The notes below the pieces were generated by a model. The model saw nothing but the letters and a program-made list of their open reading frames with translations. It ran no database searches and had not been told where the DNA came from. From assembly GCF_905372335.1 (NCBI RefSeq), contig NZ_CAJPOU010000025.1:1-22908 (forward strand): a stretch of 22,908 bases of DNA, read 5' to 3'. A program made the translations under genes and the position numbers. The number at the start of each line of letters is the position of its first letter. Position 1 is the stretch's first letter. Source of the DNA: Streptococcus sp. A12 (GTDB taxonomy: Bacteria > Bacillota > Bacilli > Lactobacillales > Streptococcaceae). Positions 1 to 6,690 of the stretch are shown piece after piece.

Positions 1-110
1 AAAAAGCCCTTGAAGAAGCCAAAGATCAACATTCTGTTGATATGGAGCGTCGTGCCAAGATTGCCCTTCAACGCGCTATTAACCGGATTAATGTCGGAAA
101 TCGATTATAA
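1..110 (+). CDS. atpC: ATP synthase F1 epsilon subunit, C-terminal end (partial)
   Basis: Only the last 35 codons are present, read in the frame starting at base 3 and ending with TAA at 108-110. The residues (ALEEAKDQHSVDMERRAKIA, then LQRAINRINV) match the C-terminal helical hairpin of F1 epsilon, which inhibits ATP hydrolysis and contacts gamma and beta in the membrane-bound ATP synthase. A strong terminator follows at once, as expected for atpC, the last gene of the atp operon. Its position just upstream of murA is a common streptococcal order. The call rests on a short tail plus context, so it is good but not certain. Confidence 0.8.
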   Translation, partial: KALEEAKDQHSVDMERRAKIALQRAINRINVGNRL

Positions 111-114
111 ATAT

Positions 115-147
115 AAAAAGAAGTTGATTGGATCGACTTCTTTTTTT
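115..147 (+). terminator. Intrinsic terminator of the atp operon
   Basis: A 14-base stem pairs 115-128 with 132-145 around a 3-base loop (TGG), with a single T-G wobble. The 3' arm runs into seven Ts at 141-147. It begins 5 bases after the atpC stop codon. Confidence 0.85.
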
Positions 148-182
148 CGAATCTTAAGAATATGAAAGGAAACTTTGTCTTA

Positions 183-191
183 TGGTATAAT
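183..191 (+). promoter_or_regulatory. Extended -10 promoter for the DUF1146 gene
   Basis: TG-G-TATAAT, with TG at 183-184 and TATAAT at 186-191, is a consensus extended -10. No good -35 lies 17 bases upstream, which extended -10 promoters tolerate. Transcription would start about base 198, which is the A of the likely start codon. Confidence 0.65.
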
Positions 192-197
192 AGAGGT

Positions 198-428
198 ATG
201 ATTCAAATGATTTTTACTTTTTGCAGTCACTTATTGTTTATTTCCTTTGCCTACCACCTTCTTTCAACGGTGGTTCAGTGGGAGCGTTTTTTAAAGGTAA
301 CTGCCGATACAGCTGTGAAAATTCGGCTTCTTATTTTATTGATCAGCATTAGTGTAGGCTATTTAACTAGTAGCTTCTTTATCAGTATTTACGAATTCAG
401 TCGGCAACTGTTTAACGGGAACTTTTAG
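198..428 (+). CDS. DUF1146 (YwzB-like) small membrane protein
   Basis: This is a 76-residue protein with two hydrophobic stretches (about residues 3-22 and 42-65), so probably two membrane helices. Size, the start MIQMIFTF and its place between the atp operon and murA fit the DUF1146/YwzB family, whose function is unknown. The reading frame is open back to an ATG at 162, but 198 is preferred because the -10 box at 186-191 lies inside the longer version. An alternative ATG at 207 has AGAGG ten bases upstream, but that AGAGG would lie before the predicted transcript start. It may be co-expressed with murA, although murA appears to have its own promoter. Confidence 0.7.
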   Translation: MIQMIFTFCSHLLFISFAYHLLSTVVQWERFLKVTADTAVKIRLLILLISISVGYLTSSFFISIYEFSRQLFNGNF

Positions 429-448
429 ATTCTTTTTTGATGAATTTA

Positions 449-457
449 TGGTATGAT
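449..457 (+). promoter_or_regulatory. Probable extended -10 promoter for murA
   Basis: TG-G-TATGAT, with TG at 449-450 and TATGAT at 452-457, gives a predicted start near 464 and a leader of about 30 bases. The leader carries GGAG at 480-483, eleven bases before the murA ATG. No strong -35 is visible. Confidence 0.5.
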
Positions 458-494
458 AGTAGTCGTGACTGAATGAAATGGAGTAATAACGAGT

Positions 495-1778
495 ATGGAC
501 AAAATTATTGTAAATGGTGGTCAAAATCGCCTAGTTGGAACTGTGAAAATCGAAGGAGCAAAGAATGCAGTTCTTCCTCTTTTAGCAGCAACTGTTTTGG
601 CCAGTGAAGGAACAACAACTTTGACTAATGTTCCTGTTTTATCTGATGTCTTTACAATGAACAATGTCGTTCGTGGCTTGAACACACAAGTTACGTTTGA
701 TGAAGAAACCAATACTGTAGTCGTTGATGCGACGCAACCATTAACAGAAGAAGCACCTTACAAATATGTCAGCAAGATGCGAGCTTCGATCGTCGTTCTA
801 GGTCCTGTCTTGGCCCGGAATGGTCATGCCAAAGTTTCCATGCCAGGTGGTTGTACCATTGGAAGTCGTCCGATTGACCTCCACCTTAAAGGTCTGGAAG
901 CCATGGGAGCGAAGATCACCCAAACGGCTGGTTACATTGAAGCAAAAGCAGATCGTCTCCAAGGAGCTCATATCTACATGGATTTCCCATCCGTAGGTGC
1001 CACCCAAAATATCATGATGGCAGCAACCTTGGCAGATGGAACGACGGTTATCGAAAATGCAGCCCGCGAACCTGAGATCGTGGACTTGGCCTCTCTTTTG
1101 AATAAGATGGGTGCTAAGGTACGTGGAGCAGGTACAGAAACCTTGACGATTATTGGGGTGGATCGTTTGCATGGAGCGGTTCACAATGTCGTTCAAGACC
1201 GAATTGAGGCAGGAACCTTCATGGTTGGTGCAGCTATGACAGGTGGAGACGTTTTAATCGAGGATGCGATTTGGGAACACAACCGCCCTCTTCTTTCTAA
1301 GATGCAAGAAATGGGCGTTGAGGTAACGGAAGAAGAGAATGGTATTCGCATTCGCTCAGATGTTTCTAAATTGAAGCCAGTGACGGTGAAAACCTTACCT
1401 TATCCAGGCTTCCCTACAGATATGCAAGCCCAATTTACTGCTTTGATGGCCATGGCTTCTGGTGAATCGACCATGATTGAAACGGTATTTGAAAATCGTT
1501 TCCAACATTTGGAAGAGATGCGTCGGATGGGCTTACATTCAGATATTATGAGAGATACAGCTCGTATCCAAGGTGGAGCTAGCCTACAAGGGGCTGAAGT
1601 AATGTCGACAGACTTGCGTGCTAGTGCAACCTTGATTTTAATGGGGCTTGTGGCTGAGGGAGAAACCAAAGTGAGCAAGTTAACCCACCTCGACCGTGGA
1701 TATTTTAAATTCCATGAGAAATTGGTGGCTCTTGGAGCAGATGTACGTCGTGTGAAGGAAGATGATGATGAAAACTAA
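495..1778 (+). CDS. murA: UDP-N-acetylglucosamine 1-carboxyvinyltransferase
   Basis: MurA transfers enolpyruvate from PEP to UDP-GlcNAc, the first committed step of peptidoglycan precursor synthesis in the cytoplasm. The 427 residues are full length for the family. Visible motifs are GAKNAVLP (residues 21-28, with the conserved Lys23-Asn24 pair) and the active-site loop MPGGCTIGSRPIDLH, with the PEP-binding and fosfomycin-target cysteine at residue 120. Streptococci usually carry two paralogues. This one, linked to epuA and endA, corresponds by neighbourhood to the MurA1 copy called MurZ in pneumococcus; that assignment is from context. Its 3' end overlaps epuA. Confidence 0.95.
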   Translation: MDKIIVNGGQNRLVGTVKIEGAKNAVLPLLAATVLASEGTTTLTNVPVLSDVFTMNNVVRGLNTQVTFDEETNTVVVDATQPLTEEAPYKYVSKMRASIVVLGPVLARNGHAKVSMPGGCTIGSRPIDLHLKGLEAMGAKITQTAGYIEAKADRLQGAHIYMDFPSVGATQNIMMAATLADGTTVIENAAREPEIVDLASLLNKMGAKVRGAGTETLTIIGVDRLHGAVHNVVQDRIEAGTFMVGAAMTGGDVLIEDAIWEHNRPLLSKMQEMGVEVTEEENGIRIRSDVSKLKPVTVKTLPYPGFPTDMQAQFTALMAMASGESTMIETVFENRFQHLEEMRRMGLHSDIMRDTARIQGGASLQGAEVMSTDLRASATLILMGLVAEGETKVSKLTHLDRGYFKFHEKLVALGADVRRVKEDDDEN

Positions 1779-1956
1779 ATTAAAAGCAATCGGAAAACAA
1801 TTGGGGATCGTCCTATTGGTTGTTACTATCTTAGCGATTGTTTTCGCTCTTGGCTTGGTCATTGGATATGGTGTCATTGGCAATGGAAAGGATCCTTGGT
1901 CCATTCTCTCGCCAGATACCTGGAAGGAAATCCTTCAGAAATTTTCAGGTAAGTAA
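1762..1956 (+). CDS. epuA: EpuA family small membrane protein
   Basis: A protein of up to 64 residues with one strong hydrophobic segment (about residues 15-36, LGIVLLVVTILAIVFALGLV) after a basic start, so probably a single-pass membrane protein. It matches EpuA, the small protein encoded just upstream of endA in pneumococcus. The family is often labelled an RNA polymerase beta-like subunit in databases, but nothing visible here supports a polymerase role. Three ATG codons in a row (1762, 1765, 1768) are possible starts. GAAGGAAG at 1754-1761 favours 1765 or 1768. It overlaps the murA end, suggesting translational coupling. Confidence 0.8.
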   Translation: MMMKTKLKAIGKQLGIVLLVVTILAIVFALGLVIGYGVIGNGKDPWSILSPDTWKEILQKFSGK

Positions 1957-1973
1957 CTATTTATCAAAAAGAG

Positions 1974-1999
1974 GAGCTTGAGATCGTGATCCCAGGCTC
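1974..1999 (+). other. Hairpin between epuA and endA
   Basis: GAGCTTG (1974-1980) pairs with CAGGCTC (1993-1999), with one wobble, and is followed by TTTCCC rather than a clean T run. It could be a weak terminator or attenuator that lowers endA expression relative to epuA, or an mRNA stability element. The call rests on the fold only. Confidence 0.35.
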
Positions 2000-2031
2000 T
2001 TTCCCATTCAGTAGAAACAGAGGAAACCAGT

Positions 2032-2874
2032 GTGGCAAACAATCAAAAGAAACCACTTAAAATGAAAAAATCGGGACAAACTCTACTTGGCTTGGTGGTG
2101 GCAGCAGCCCTCTCCATCGGTGGCTATTATTTTAGTCAACCCCAGCCAGTCGCTAGTCACTCTCAGGTTCAAACGGTTGTTACTTCGAGTCAAGAAGCAA
2201 CACCGAGTAAGGAACTAGCGGAGAGTGTTCTGACAGATAGTGTTCGAGCTAAACTAGGAAAGAACATTCAATGGAACGAAGCGGGCGCTTTCATCATTAA
2301 CCAGAATAAAACCAATCTGGATGCGGATGTTGCTAGTCTCCCTTATGCAGATATCAAGACAAAGACTGTAAAAGGACGAGAGATTCCAACAGTTGCCAAC
2401 GCTTTGATGACCAAGGCGACTCGTCAATACCAAAAGAGAGAACAGACGGATGTAGATTGGGCCCCTGCTGGCTGGCACCAAGTAACCAATTTAGCTGGTG
2501 AATATACCCATGCGGTTGATCGGGGTCATCTTCTCGGCTATGCCTTGATTGGCAACTTAGATGGGTTTGATGCCTCGATGACGAATCCTAAAAATATTGC
2601 GGTTCAAACAGCTTGGGCCAATCAAGCGCGTGATAGTTTTTCAACGGGACAAAATTACTATGAAACCCTTGTTCGGAAGGCCTTAGATAAAAATAAGCGG
2701 GTCCGTTATCGGGTAACTCTCTACTATGCTTCAGATGAAGATTTGGTGCCAGTTGGCAGTCAAATTGAAGCAAAATCGAGTGATGGCAGTCTAGAGTTTA
2801 ACGTTTTTGTTCCAAATGTCCAGAGTGGGATTAGTTTGGATTATCGTACTGGAAAAGTAACAGTGCATCGCTAA
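2032..2874 (+). CDS. endA: Membrane-bound DNA-entry nuclease EndA
   Basis: EndA degrades one strand of incoming DNA during competence and is also used to cut extracellular trap DNA. This copy has 280 residues, close to the pneumococcal length. A basic N-terminus and one membrane helix (about residues 15-34) anchor it, with the catalytic domain outside. The beta-beta-alpha-metal nuclease signature DRGH is at residues 163-166, with His166 as the expected general base. A downstream NPKNIAVQTAWANQA segment supplies the metal-binding asparagine. The start is GTG at 2032, with AGAGGAAA about ten bases upstream; no ATG in frame gives a complete signal region. The terminator at 2901-2942 ends the unit. 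Confidence 0.93.
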   Translation: MANNQKKPLKMKKSGQTLLGLVVAAALSIGGYYFSQPQPVASHSQVQTVVTSSQEATPSKELAESVLTDSVRAKLGKNIQWNEAGAFIINQNKTNLDADVASLPYADIKTKTVKGREIPTVANALMTKATRQYQKREQTDVDWAPAGWHQVTNLAGEYTHAVDRGHLLGYALIGNLDGFDASMTNPKNIAVQTAWANQARDSFSTGQNYYETLVRKALDKNKRVRYRVTLYYASDEDLVPVGSQIEAKSSDGSLEFNVFVPNVQSGISLDYRTGKVTVHR

Positions 2875-2900
2875 GCTACGTATAAAAGAAGAAGCAGGAT

Positions 2901-2942
2901 GAAAAGGATTCGGTTGGCTTTGCTGTCAACTGGATCTTTTTC
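2901..2942 (+). terminator. Terminator after endA
   Basis: Sixteen consecutive pairs join 2901-2916 to 2927-2942 around a 10-base loop, with three wobble pairs. The 3' arm contains five Ts, and CTTTT follows. It sits 26 bases past the endA stop codon. Confidence 0.7.
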
Positions 2943-2981
2943 CTTTTATGACGTCACCCTTTAGCTTATTTTAAGAAAACT

Positions 2982-3019
2982 GAGGTAAAATAACCTCTTC
3001 TAGACCTAAACAAAGGTCT
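2982..3019 (+). promoter_or_regulatory. Two adjacent inverted repeats upstream of the metalloprotease gene
   Basis: GAGGT at 2982-2986 pairs with ACCTC at 2993-2997, and AGACCT at 3002-3007 pairs perfectly with AGGTCT at 3014-3019. Both have 6-base spacers. The first surrounds a possible -10 (TAAAAT, 2986-2991). They could be operator sites or small leader hairpins just ahead of the AAGGAGG site at about 3028-3034. The role is inferred from position. Confidence 0.4.
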
Positions 3020-3040
3020 TCCTAAGGAAAGGAGGAACTT

Positions 3041-3766
3041 GTGAGAACCATTATAGCTATGATTCGTTTTCTAAAACGGGTTATTTGGAGTCTTGTTTGG
3101 GGCTTGTTTTGGACTCTCGCCCTTAGTTTTGCTTTGCTGGTTGCTACTTTATTCTTTAGTGGCAAAACCGGTAGCGGAATTGATGGGGTCAGTCGCGCAG
3201 CCCAAACGGTTGTCACCCAGGTAGATGCTTACTTTCATCGAGATGGTCCTCTACTGGGTCAGGGAAGTCCATCTGCTCAAGAGGACTTAGCAACAGATGG
3301 CCATACCTCTACAGGAGCAAGATGGGATCAGGTAACTGCAAAAGTTTATCTAGATCCTGAAATGGATGAGACCTTTACCCGTGCCTATGAGGAAGCTCTT
3401 GAGTCTTGGAATCAGACAGGGGCCTTCACTTTCCAACTTGTCACCAGTGAAGAAGAGGCTGATATTATCTTAACGGAGATGGATGATAGCACGGTTTCTG
3501 CAGCGGGTGAGGCCGAATCCCAGACAAATGTTTTAACCAATCGTTTCAAACGGGTGACCGTTCGCTTGAATCGCTATTACCTATTAAATAAGCAGTACAA
3601 CTATTCCCATCAGCGGATTGTGAATACGGCTGAGCATGAACTAGGCCATGCGATAGGGCTGGACCACACTGATGGAGAATCCGTCATGCAACCGGCCGGC
3701 TCCTTCTACAGTATTCAGGACACAGATGTGGAAGCAGTCCGACAATTATACAAGGAGTTAGAATGA
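3041..3766 (+). CDS. Membrane-anchored matrixin-like zinc metalloprotease
   Basis: A 241-residue protein with a basic N-terminus and one long hydrophobic segment (about residues 13-39), so probably anchored with the catalytic domain outside the cell. The zinc signature HELGHAIGLDH at residues 199-209 has the three zinc-binding histidines and catalytic Glu200 of the metzincins. SVMQP follows, with Met216 as the expected Met-turn. The preceding domain, from about residue 95, looks like a compact matrixin (peptidase M10-like) fold. The start is GTG at 3041, with an AAGGAGG site seven bases upstream. Substrate unknown. Its stop overlaps the next gene by 4 bases (ATGA), implying joint expression with that membrane protein. 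Confidence 0.85.
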   Translation: MRTIIAMIRFLKRVIWSLVWGLFWTLALSFALLVATLFFSGKTGSGIDGVSRAAQTVVTQVDAYFHRDGPLLGQGSPSAQEDLATDGHTSTGARWDQVTAKVYLDPEMDETFTRAYEEALESWNQTGAFTFQLVTSEEEADIILTEMDDSTVSAAGEAESQTNVLTNRFKRVTVRLNRYYLLNKQYNYSHQRIVNTAEHELGHAIGLDHTDGESVMQPAGSFYSIQDTDVEAVRQLYKELE

Positions 3767-4134
3767 TCAAACGTATACTGTATATGATTCGAACCTTTCC
3801 AGAACAAGTAGCACTCTTTGTGTTTAACTCTGGAATCTTTCTATGGCTATCCCAAAAAGGGCAAGCAATTTCCCATGAATTAGGCATTCAACAGGCTTGG
3901 GAAAACTATGCTCCTGAGGGAGTCCGTCAATTTTTCGGGGACAATAAGGAAGCCGTCCAAGCTTTCTTCTCCCATTCGGCCATCACTTGGCTGATTGGCT
4001 CCATGATGATCCTGCTTGTGATTCGCTTTGTAAAGGGAGTCATCAAATGGGGCTTGCTTTTGCTGGTGATTGGCATTGGGCTTTTCCTCGCCTATCAGTA
4101 CAGCCAAATGGCTTCCAATATTTCAACAATCTAA
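3763..4134 (+). CDS. Uncharacterised small membrane protein
   Basis: I do not recognise a family for this 123-residue protein. A moderately hydrophobic N-terminal stretch (about residues 15-29) is followed by a soluble segment (about 32-70). Two membrane helices come near the C-terminus (about 74-90 and 94-112), separated by a basic turn (KGVIKWG). Its ATG lies inside the stop of the metalloprotease gene (ATGA at 3763-3766), so translation is probably coupled. A role in anchoring, processing or protecting against the protease is possible but is only inferred from this pairing. Confidence 0.75.
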   Translation: MIKRILYMIRTFPEQVALFVFNSGIFLWLSQKGQAISHELGIQQAWENYAPEGVRQFFGDNKEAVQAFFSHSAITWLIGSMMILLVIRFVKGVIKWGLLLLVIGIGLFLAYQYSQMASNISTI

Positions 4135-4141
4135 AAAGTGA

Positions 4142-4176
4142 GGAAAGGTCAAGCGCATCTAGCGTTTGGCCTTTTC
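4142..4176 (+). terminator. Terminator after the metalloprotease operon
   Basis: The core stem AAAGGTCAAGCG (4144-4155) pairs with CGTTTGGCCTTT (4163-4174), with two wobbles and a 7-base loop, and extends by two pairs at the base. It ends in TTTTCTT. It lies immediately before the promoter of the next gene. Confidence 0.7.
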
Positions 4177-4181
4177 TTCAA

Positions 4182-4210
4182 TTGTCAATTTGTCAAAAGT
4201 AAGGTACAAT
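4182..4210 (+). promoter_or_regulatory. Sigma-A promoter of the ABC-F gene
   Basis: TTGTCA (4182-4187) and TACAAT (4205-4210) are separated by exactly 17 bases, each one mismatch from consensus. The expected transcript start is about 4217, the A of the likely ATG, so the mRNA may be leaderless. Confidence 0.75.
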
Positions 4211-4216
4211 GAAACT

Positions 4217-6124
4217 ATGATTATTTTACAAGCCAACAAAATTGAACGCTCTTTTGCAGGGGAGGTTCTTTTTGATAATATCAGCCTGCAGGTGGATGAA
4301 CGGGACCGGATTGCCCTGGTCGGAAAGAACGGAGCCGGTAAGTCAACACTCTTAAAAATCTTGGTGGGAGAAGAAGAGCCGACTTCAGGGGAAATCAATA
4401 AAAAGCGGGATCTTTCTCTCTCCTATCTGGCCCAGGATAGTCGATTTGAGTCGTCCAATACTATCTACGATGAGATGCTCCTTGTCTTTGACGACCTCCG
4501 TAAAACGGAGAAAACTTTGCGGCAGATGGAGCTTGAGATGGGGGAAAAAACTGGGGCTGACTTGGAAAAACTCATGCAGGATTATGACCGTTTATCGGAA
4601 GAATTCCGTCAAGCTGATGGCTTTACCTATGAGGCAGATATCCGCGCTATTCTTAACGGCTTCAAGTTCGATGAGTCCATGTGGCAGATGAAGATTGAAG
4701 AGCTGTCTGGTGGGCAAAATACCCGTCTCGCTCTGGCCAAGATGCTCTTGGAAAAACCAAATCTCTTGGTACTGGACGAGCCGACCAACCACTTGGATAT
4801 TGAGACCATCGCCTGGTTGGAAAATTACCTAGTCAATTATAGTGGGGCCCTTCTCATTGTCAGCCACGACCGGTATTTCCTCGATAAAGTTGCTACCATC
4901 ACCTTGGACTTGACCAAGCATTCTTTAGATCGCTATGTCGGTAATTACTCCAGCTTTGTGGAGCAAAAGGAGCAAAAACTGCTGACCGAAGCCAAGAACT
5001 ACGAGAAGCAACAAAAAGAAATTGCTGCGCTGGAAGACTTTGTTAATCGCAATTTGGTGCGGGCGTCGACCACCAAACGGGCCCAGTCTCGGCGCAAGCA
5101 GTTGGAAAAACTGGAGCGCCTAGACAAGCCGAAAGCTGGGACCAAGTCTGCTCATATGACCTTCCATTCCGATAAGACATCGGGAAATGTCGTCTTAACA
5201 GTAGAAGAGGCAGCCGTCGGCTATGACAATCAAATCCTGTCAGAGCCCATCAATCTGGATATCCGCAAGATGAATGCGGTCGCTATTGTGGGACCAAATG
5301 GAATCGGGAAATCTACTCTTATCAAGTCCATCGTCGGGCAGATTCCTTTTATCAAGGGAGAAGCTCGTTTTGGGGCCAATGTCGAGGTAGGCTACTATGA
5401 CCAGACTCAGAGTAAGCTAACCCCTTACAACAGTGTCTTGGATGAACTCTGGAACGACTTTAAGCTGACACCAGAAGTGGAAATTCGCAATCGCCTGGGA
5501 GCCTTTCTTTTCTCTGGGGATGATGTCAAGAAAACTGTCGGCATGCTGTCGGGTGGAGAGCGAGCCCGCTTGCTCTTGGCCAAGCTGTCCATGGAAAATA
5601 ACAATTTCTTGATTCTCGACGAGCCGACCAACCACTTGGACATCAATAGCAAGGAAGTGCTGGAAAATGCCCTGATTGATTTTGACGGGACCTTGCTTTT
5701 TGTCAGCCACGACCGCTACTTTATCAATCGGGTGGCTACACAAGTCTTGGAGTTGTCAGAAGAGGGCTCAACTCTTTACCTAGGCGACTATGACTATTAT
5801 CTGGAGAAAAAAGCTGAGTTAGAAGCCCTAGCTGCAGCACAAGCAGAAGCTTTGCCTGTTTCTTCTACGGAGGAAGTCACCAGCAATGACTACCACTTGC
5901 AGAAGCAAAACCAGAAGGAACTCCGGAAAATCACCCGTCGCATTGAGCAATTGGAAGCAGAGATGGAAGAGCTGGACCAGAAAATCCAAGACATTACCGA
6001 AACCATGCATATCACCAACGATGCAGCCGACTTAGTTCAACTCCAGAGCGAGCTGGATCAACTAACTGTCCAGCAGGAAGCGGTCATGGAAGAGTGGGCA
6101 GAACTGTCAGAGCAGGTGGAATAG
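4217..6124 (+). CDS. ABC-F family ATPase (ribosome-associated)
   Basis: Two fused ABC ATPase domains with no membrane segments mark an ABC-F protein. These act on the ribosome E site to relieve stalling or give resistance, and do not transport. In 635 residues one sees Walker A GKNGAGKST (36-44), signature LSGGQ and DEPTNHLD in the first half. A charged linker carries the ribosomal P-site-facing helices (FVNRNLVRASTTKRAQSRRK). In the second half are GPNGIGKST, LSGGE and DEPTNHLD. A long coiled coil ends the protein, as in the YdiF-like group. The frame is open to 4166, but ATG 4217 gives the usual start MIILQANKIERSF and lies just after the promoter. No ribosome-binding site precedes it. Which antibiotic or stall it acts on cannot be told. 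Confidence 0.9.
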   Translation: MIILQANKIERSFAGEVLFDNISLQVDERDRIALVGKNGAGKSTLLKILVGEEEPTSGEINKKRDLSLSYLAQDSRFESSNTIYDEMLLVFDDLRKTEKTLRQMELEMGEKTGADLEKLMQDYDRLSEEFRQADGFTYEADIRAILNGFKFDESMWQMKIEELSGGQNTRLALAKMLLEKPNLLVLDEPTNHLDIETIAWLENYLVNYSGALLIVSHDRYFLDKVATITLDLTKHSLDRYVGNYSSFVEQKEQKLLTEAKNYEKQQKEIAALEDFVNRNLVRASTTKRAQSRRKQLEKLERLDKPKAGTKSAHMTFHSDKTSGNVVLTVEEAAVGYDNQILSEPINLDIRKMNAVAIVGPNGIGKSTLIKSIVGQIPFIKGEARFGANVEVGYYDQTQSKLTPYNSVLDELWNDFKLTPEVEIRNRLGAFLFSGDDVKKTVGMLSGGERARLLLAKLSMENNNFLILDEPTNHLDINSKEVLENALIDFDGTLLFVSHDRYFINRVATQVLELSEEGSTLYLGDYDYYLEKKAELEALAAAQAEALPVSSTEEVTSNDYHLQKQNQKELRKITRRIEQLEAEMEELDQKIQDITETMHITNDAADLVQLQSELDQLTVQQEAVMEEWAELSEQVE

Positions 6125-6202
6125 ATGGAAGATCTTGGAAAAGTTTTTCGTGAATTTCGAATTAGTAAAAATTATTCGTTAAAAGAAGTTGCAGGCGACT
6201 GA
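6125..6202 (+). pseudogene. 5' fragment of an rgg-type regulator gene
   Basis: ATG at 6125 directly abuts the ABC-F stop codon and opens a 25-codon frame ending in TGA at 6200-6202. Its first 72 bases match the start of the intact regulator gene at 6691 with about 7 differences. Both copies encode GKVFREF, SKNYSLKE and AG at matching places. The rest of the gene is missing. This is the truncated end of a former rgg gene that followed the ABC-F gene directly. Confidence 0.85.
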
Positions 6203-6296
6203 CGCTGGCGAACTCATGGAGAGCCAGTAGCAAATCAACTAGCTGACCACGGCCCAAGAAGAAGCCATGCTAGAATGGGAAGAACTAGCGCAGTAA
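6199..6296 (+). pseudogene. Decayed second copy of the ABC-F gene's 3' end
   Basis: This stretch aligns with the last hundred or so bases of the ABC-F gene. CAACTA(A/G)CTG is shared, and QEEAMLEWEELAQ followed by TAA (6294-6296) parallels QEAVMEEWAELSEQ in the intact gene. The frame is broken by an in-frame TAG near 6228 and by small length changes. Together with the preceding rgg fragment it is a recombination scar, not a gene. Confidence 0.75.
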
Positions 6297-6329
6297 GTAT
6301 AGTTTTCTAATTTGTATAAGGAGAACATT

Positions 6330-6686
6330 ATGGCGACTGAAAATGATTGGTTTATGAAGCAGGTTAAAGGTGTAGCCGACATGATTGGTACAACTTTGCG
6401 ACTACAGATTCAAAATTTAGATTTGGGGCAGTATGAGGATGAGGAAGGAAGACTCATCAACGGGGCTCACTATCTTCAGCTAGTCCTAGAAGAGCAGCGC
6501 TTTGCAGAGGCCATTTCTTTTGTTGAAGAGCAGATGAAACGCCTACCTCTTCATCAGTATGATCTATTGGTTGATTGGCTGATTTCCTACTTAAGACAAT
6601 TAGATGTTTGCGTGAAAGAAGATCAAGGATTCTACGAAGGGTACTTGCAAGAGTTAGAAAGGCACTTAAAGGAATTTAAGTGGTAA
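6330..6686 (+). CDS. Uncharacterised acidic 118-residue protein
   Basis: A soluble, mostly helical and acidic protein starting MATENDWFMKQVKGVADMIG. ATG 6330 is preferred over 6312 because AAGGAG lies about eight bases before it. It resembles small Firmicutes proteins that begin with a DWFM-type motif (possibly DUF6483), but I am not sure of that family. No catalytic motif, signal peptide or membrane helix is visible. It ends 4 bases before the rgg start codon, so the two are probably translated from one mRNA. That pairing suggests, without proving, a role linked to the regulator, such as a partner or modulator. Confidence 0.8.
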   Translation: MATENDWFMKQVKGVADMIGTTLRLQIQNLDLGQYEDEEGRLINGAHYLQLVLEEQRFAEAISFVEEQMKRLPLHQYDLLVDWLISYLRQLDVCVKEDQGFYEGYLQELERHLKEFKW

Positions 6687-6690
6687 TCAA

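Noticed and set aside
386..393. TACGAAT resembling the competence ComX box (TACGAATA) near endA
   Set aside because: It lies inside the DUF1146 gene, misses the last base (TACGAATT), and has no nearby start in the right arrangement. I saw no other ComX box before epuA or endA.
521..1678. Long minus-strand frames opposite murA (521-712, 798-1196, 1400-1678)
   Set aside because: They lie wholly within a clear murA gene on the other strand, with no ribosome-binding sites and no protein-like composition; shadows of the coding frame.
6125..6202. The 25-codon frame after ABC-F as a functional small peptide gene
   Set aside because: Its sequence is the start of rgg and it ends where that similarity breaks off, so a gene fragment explains it better.
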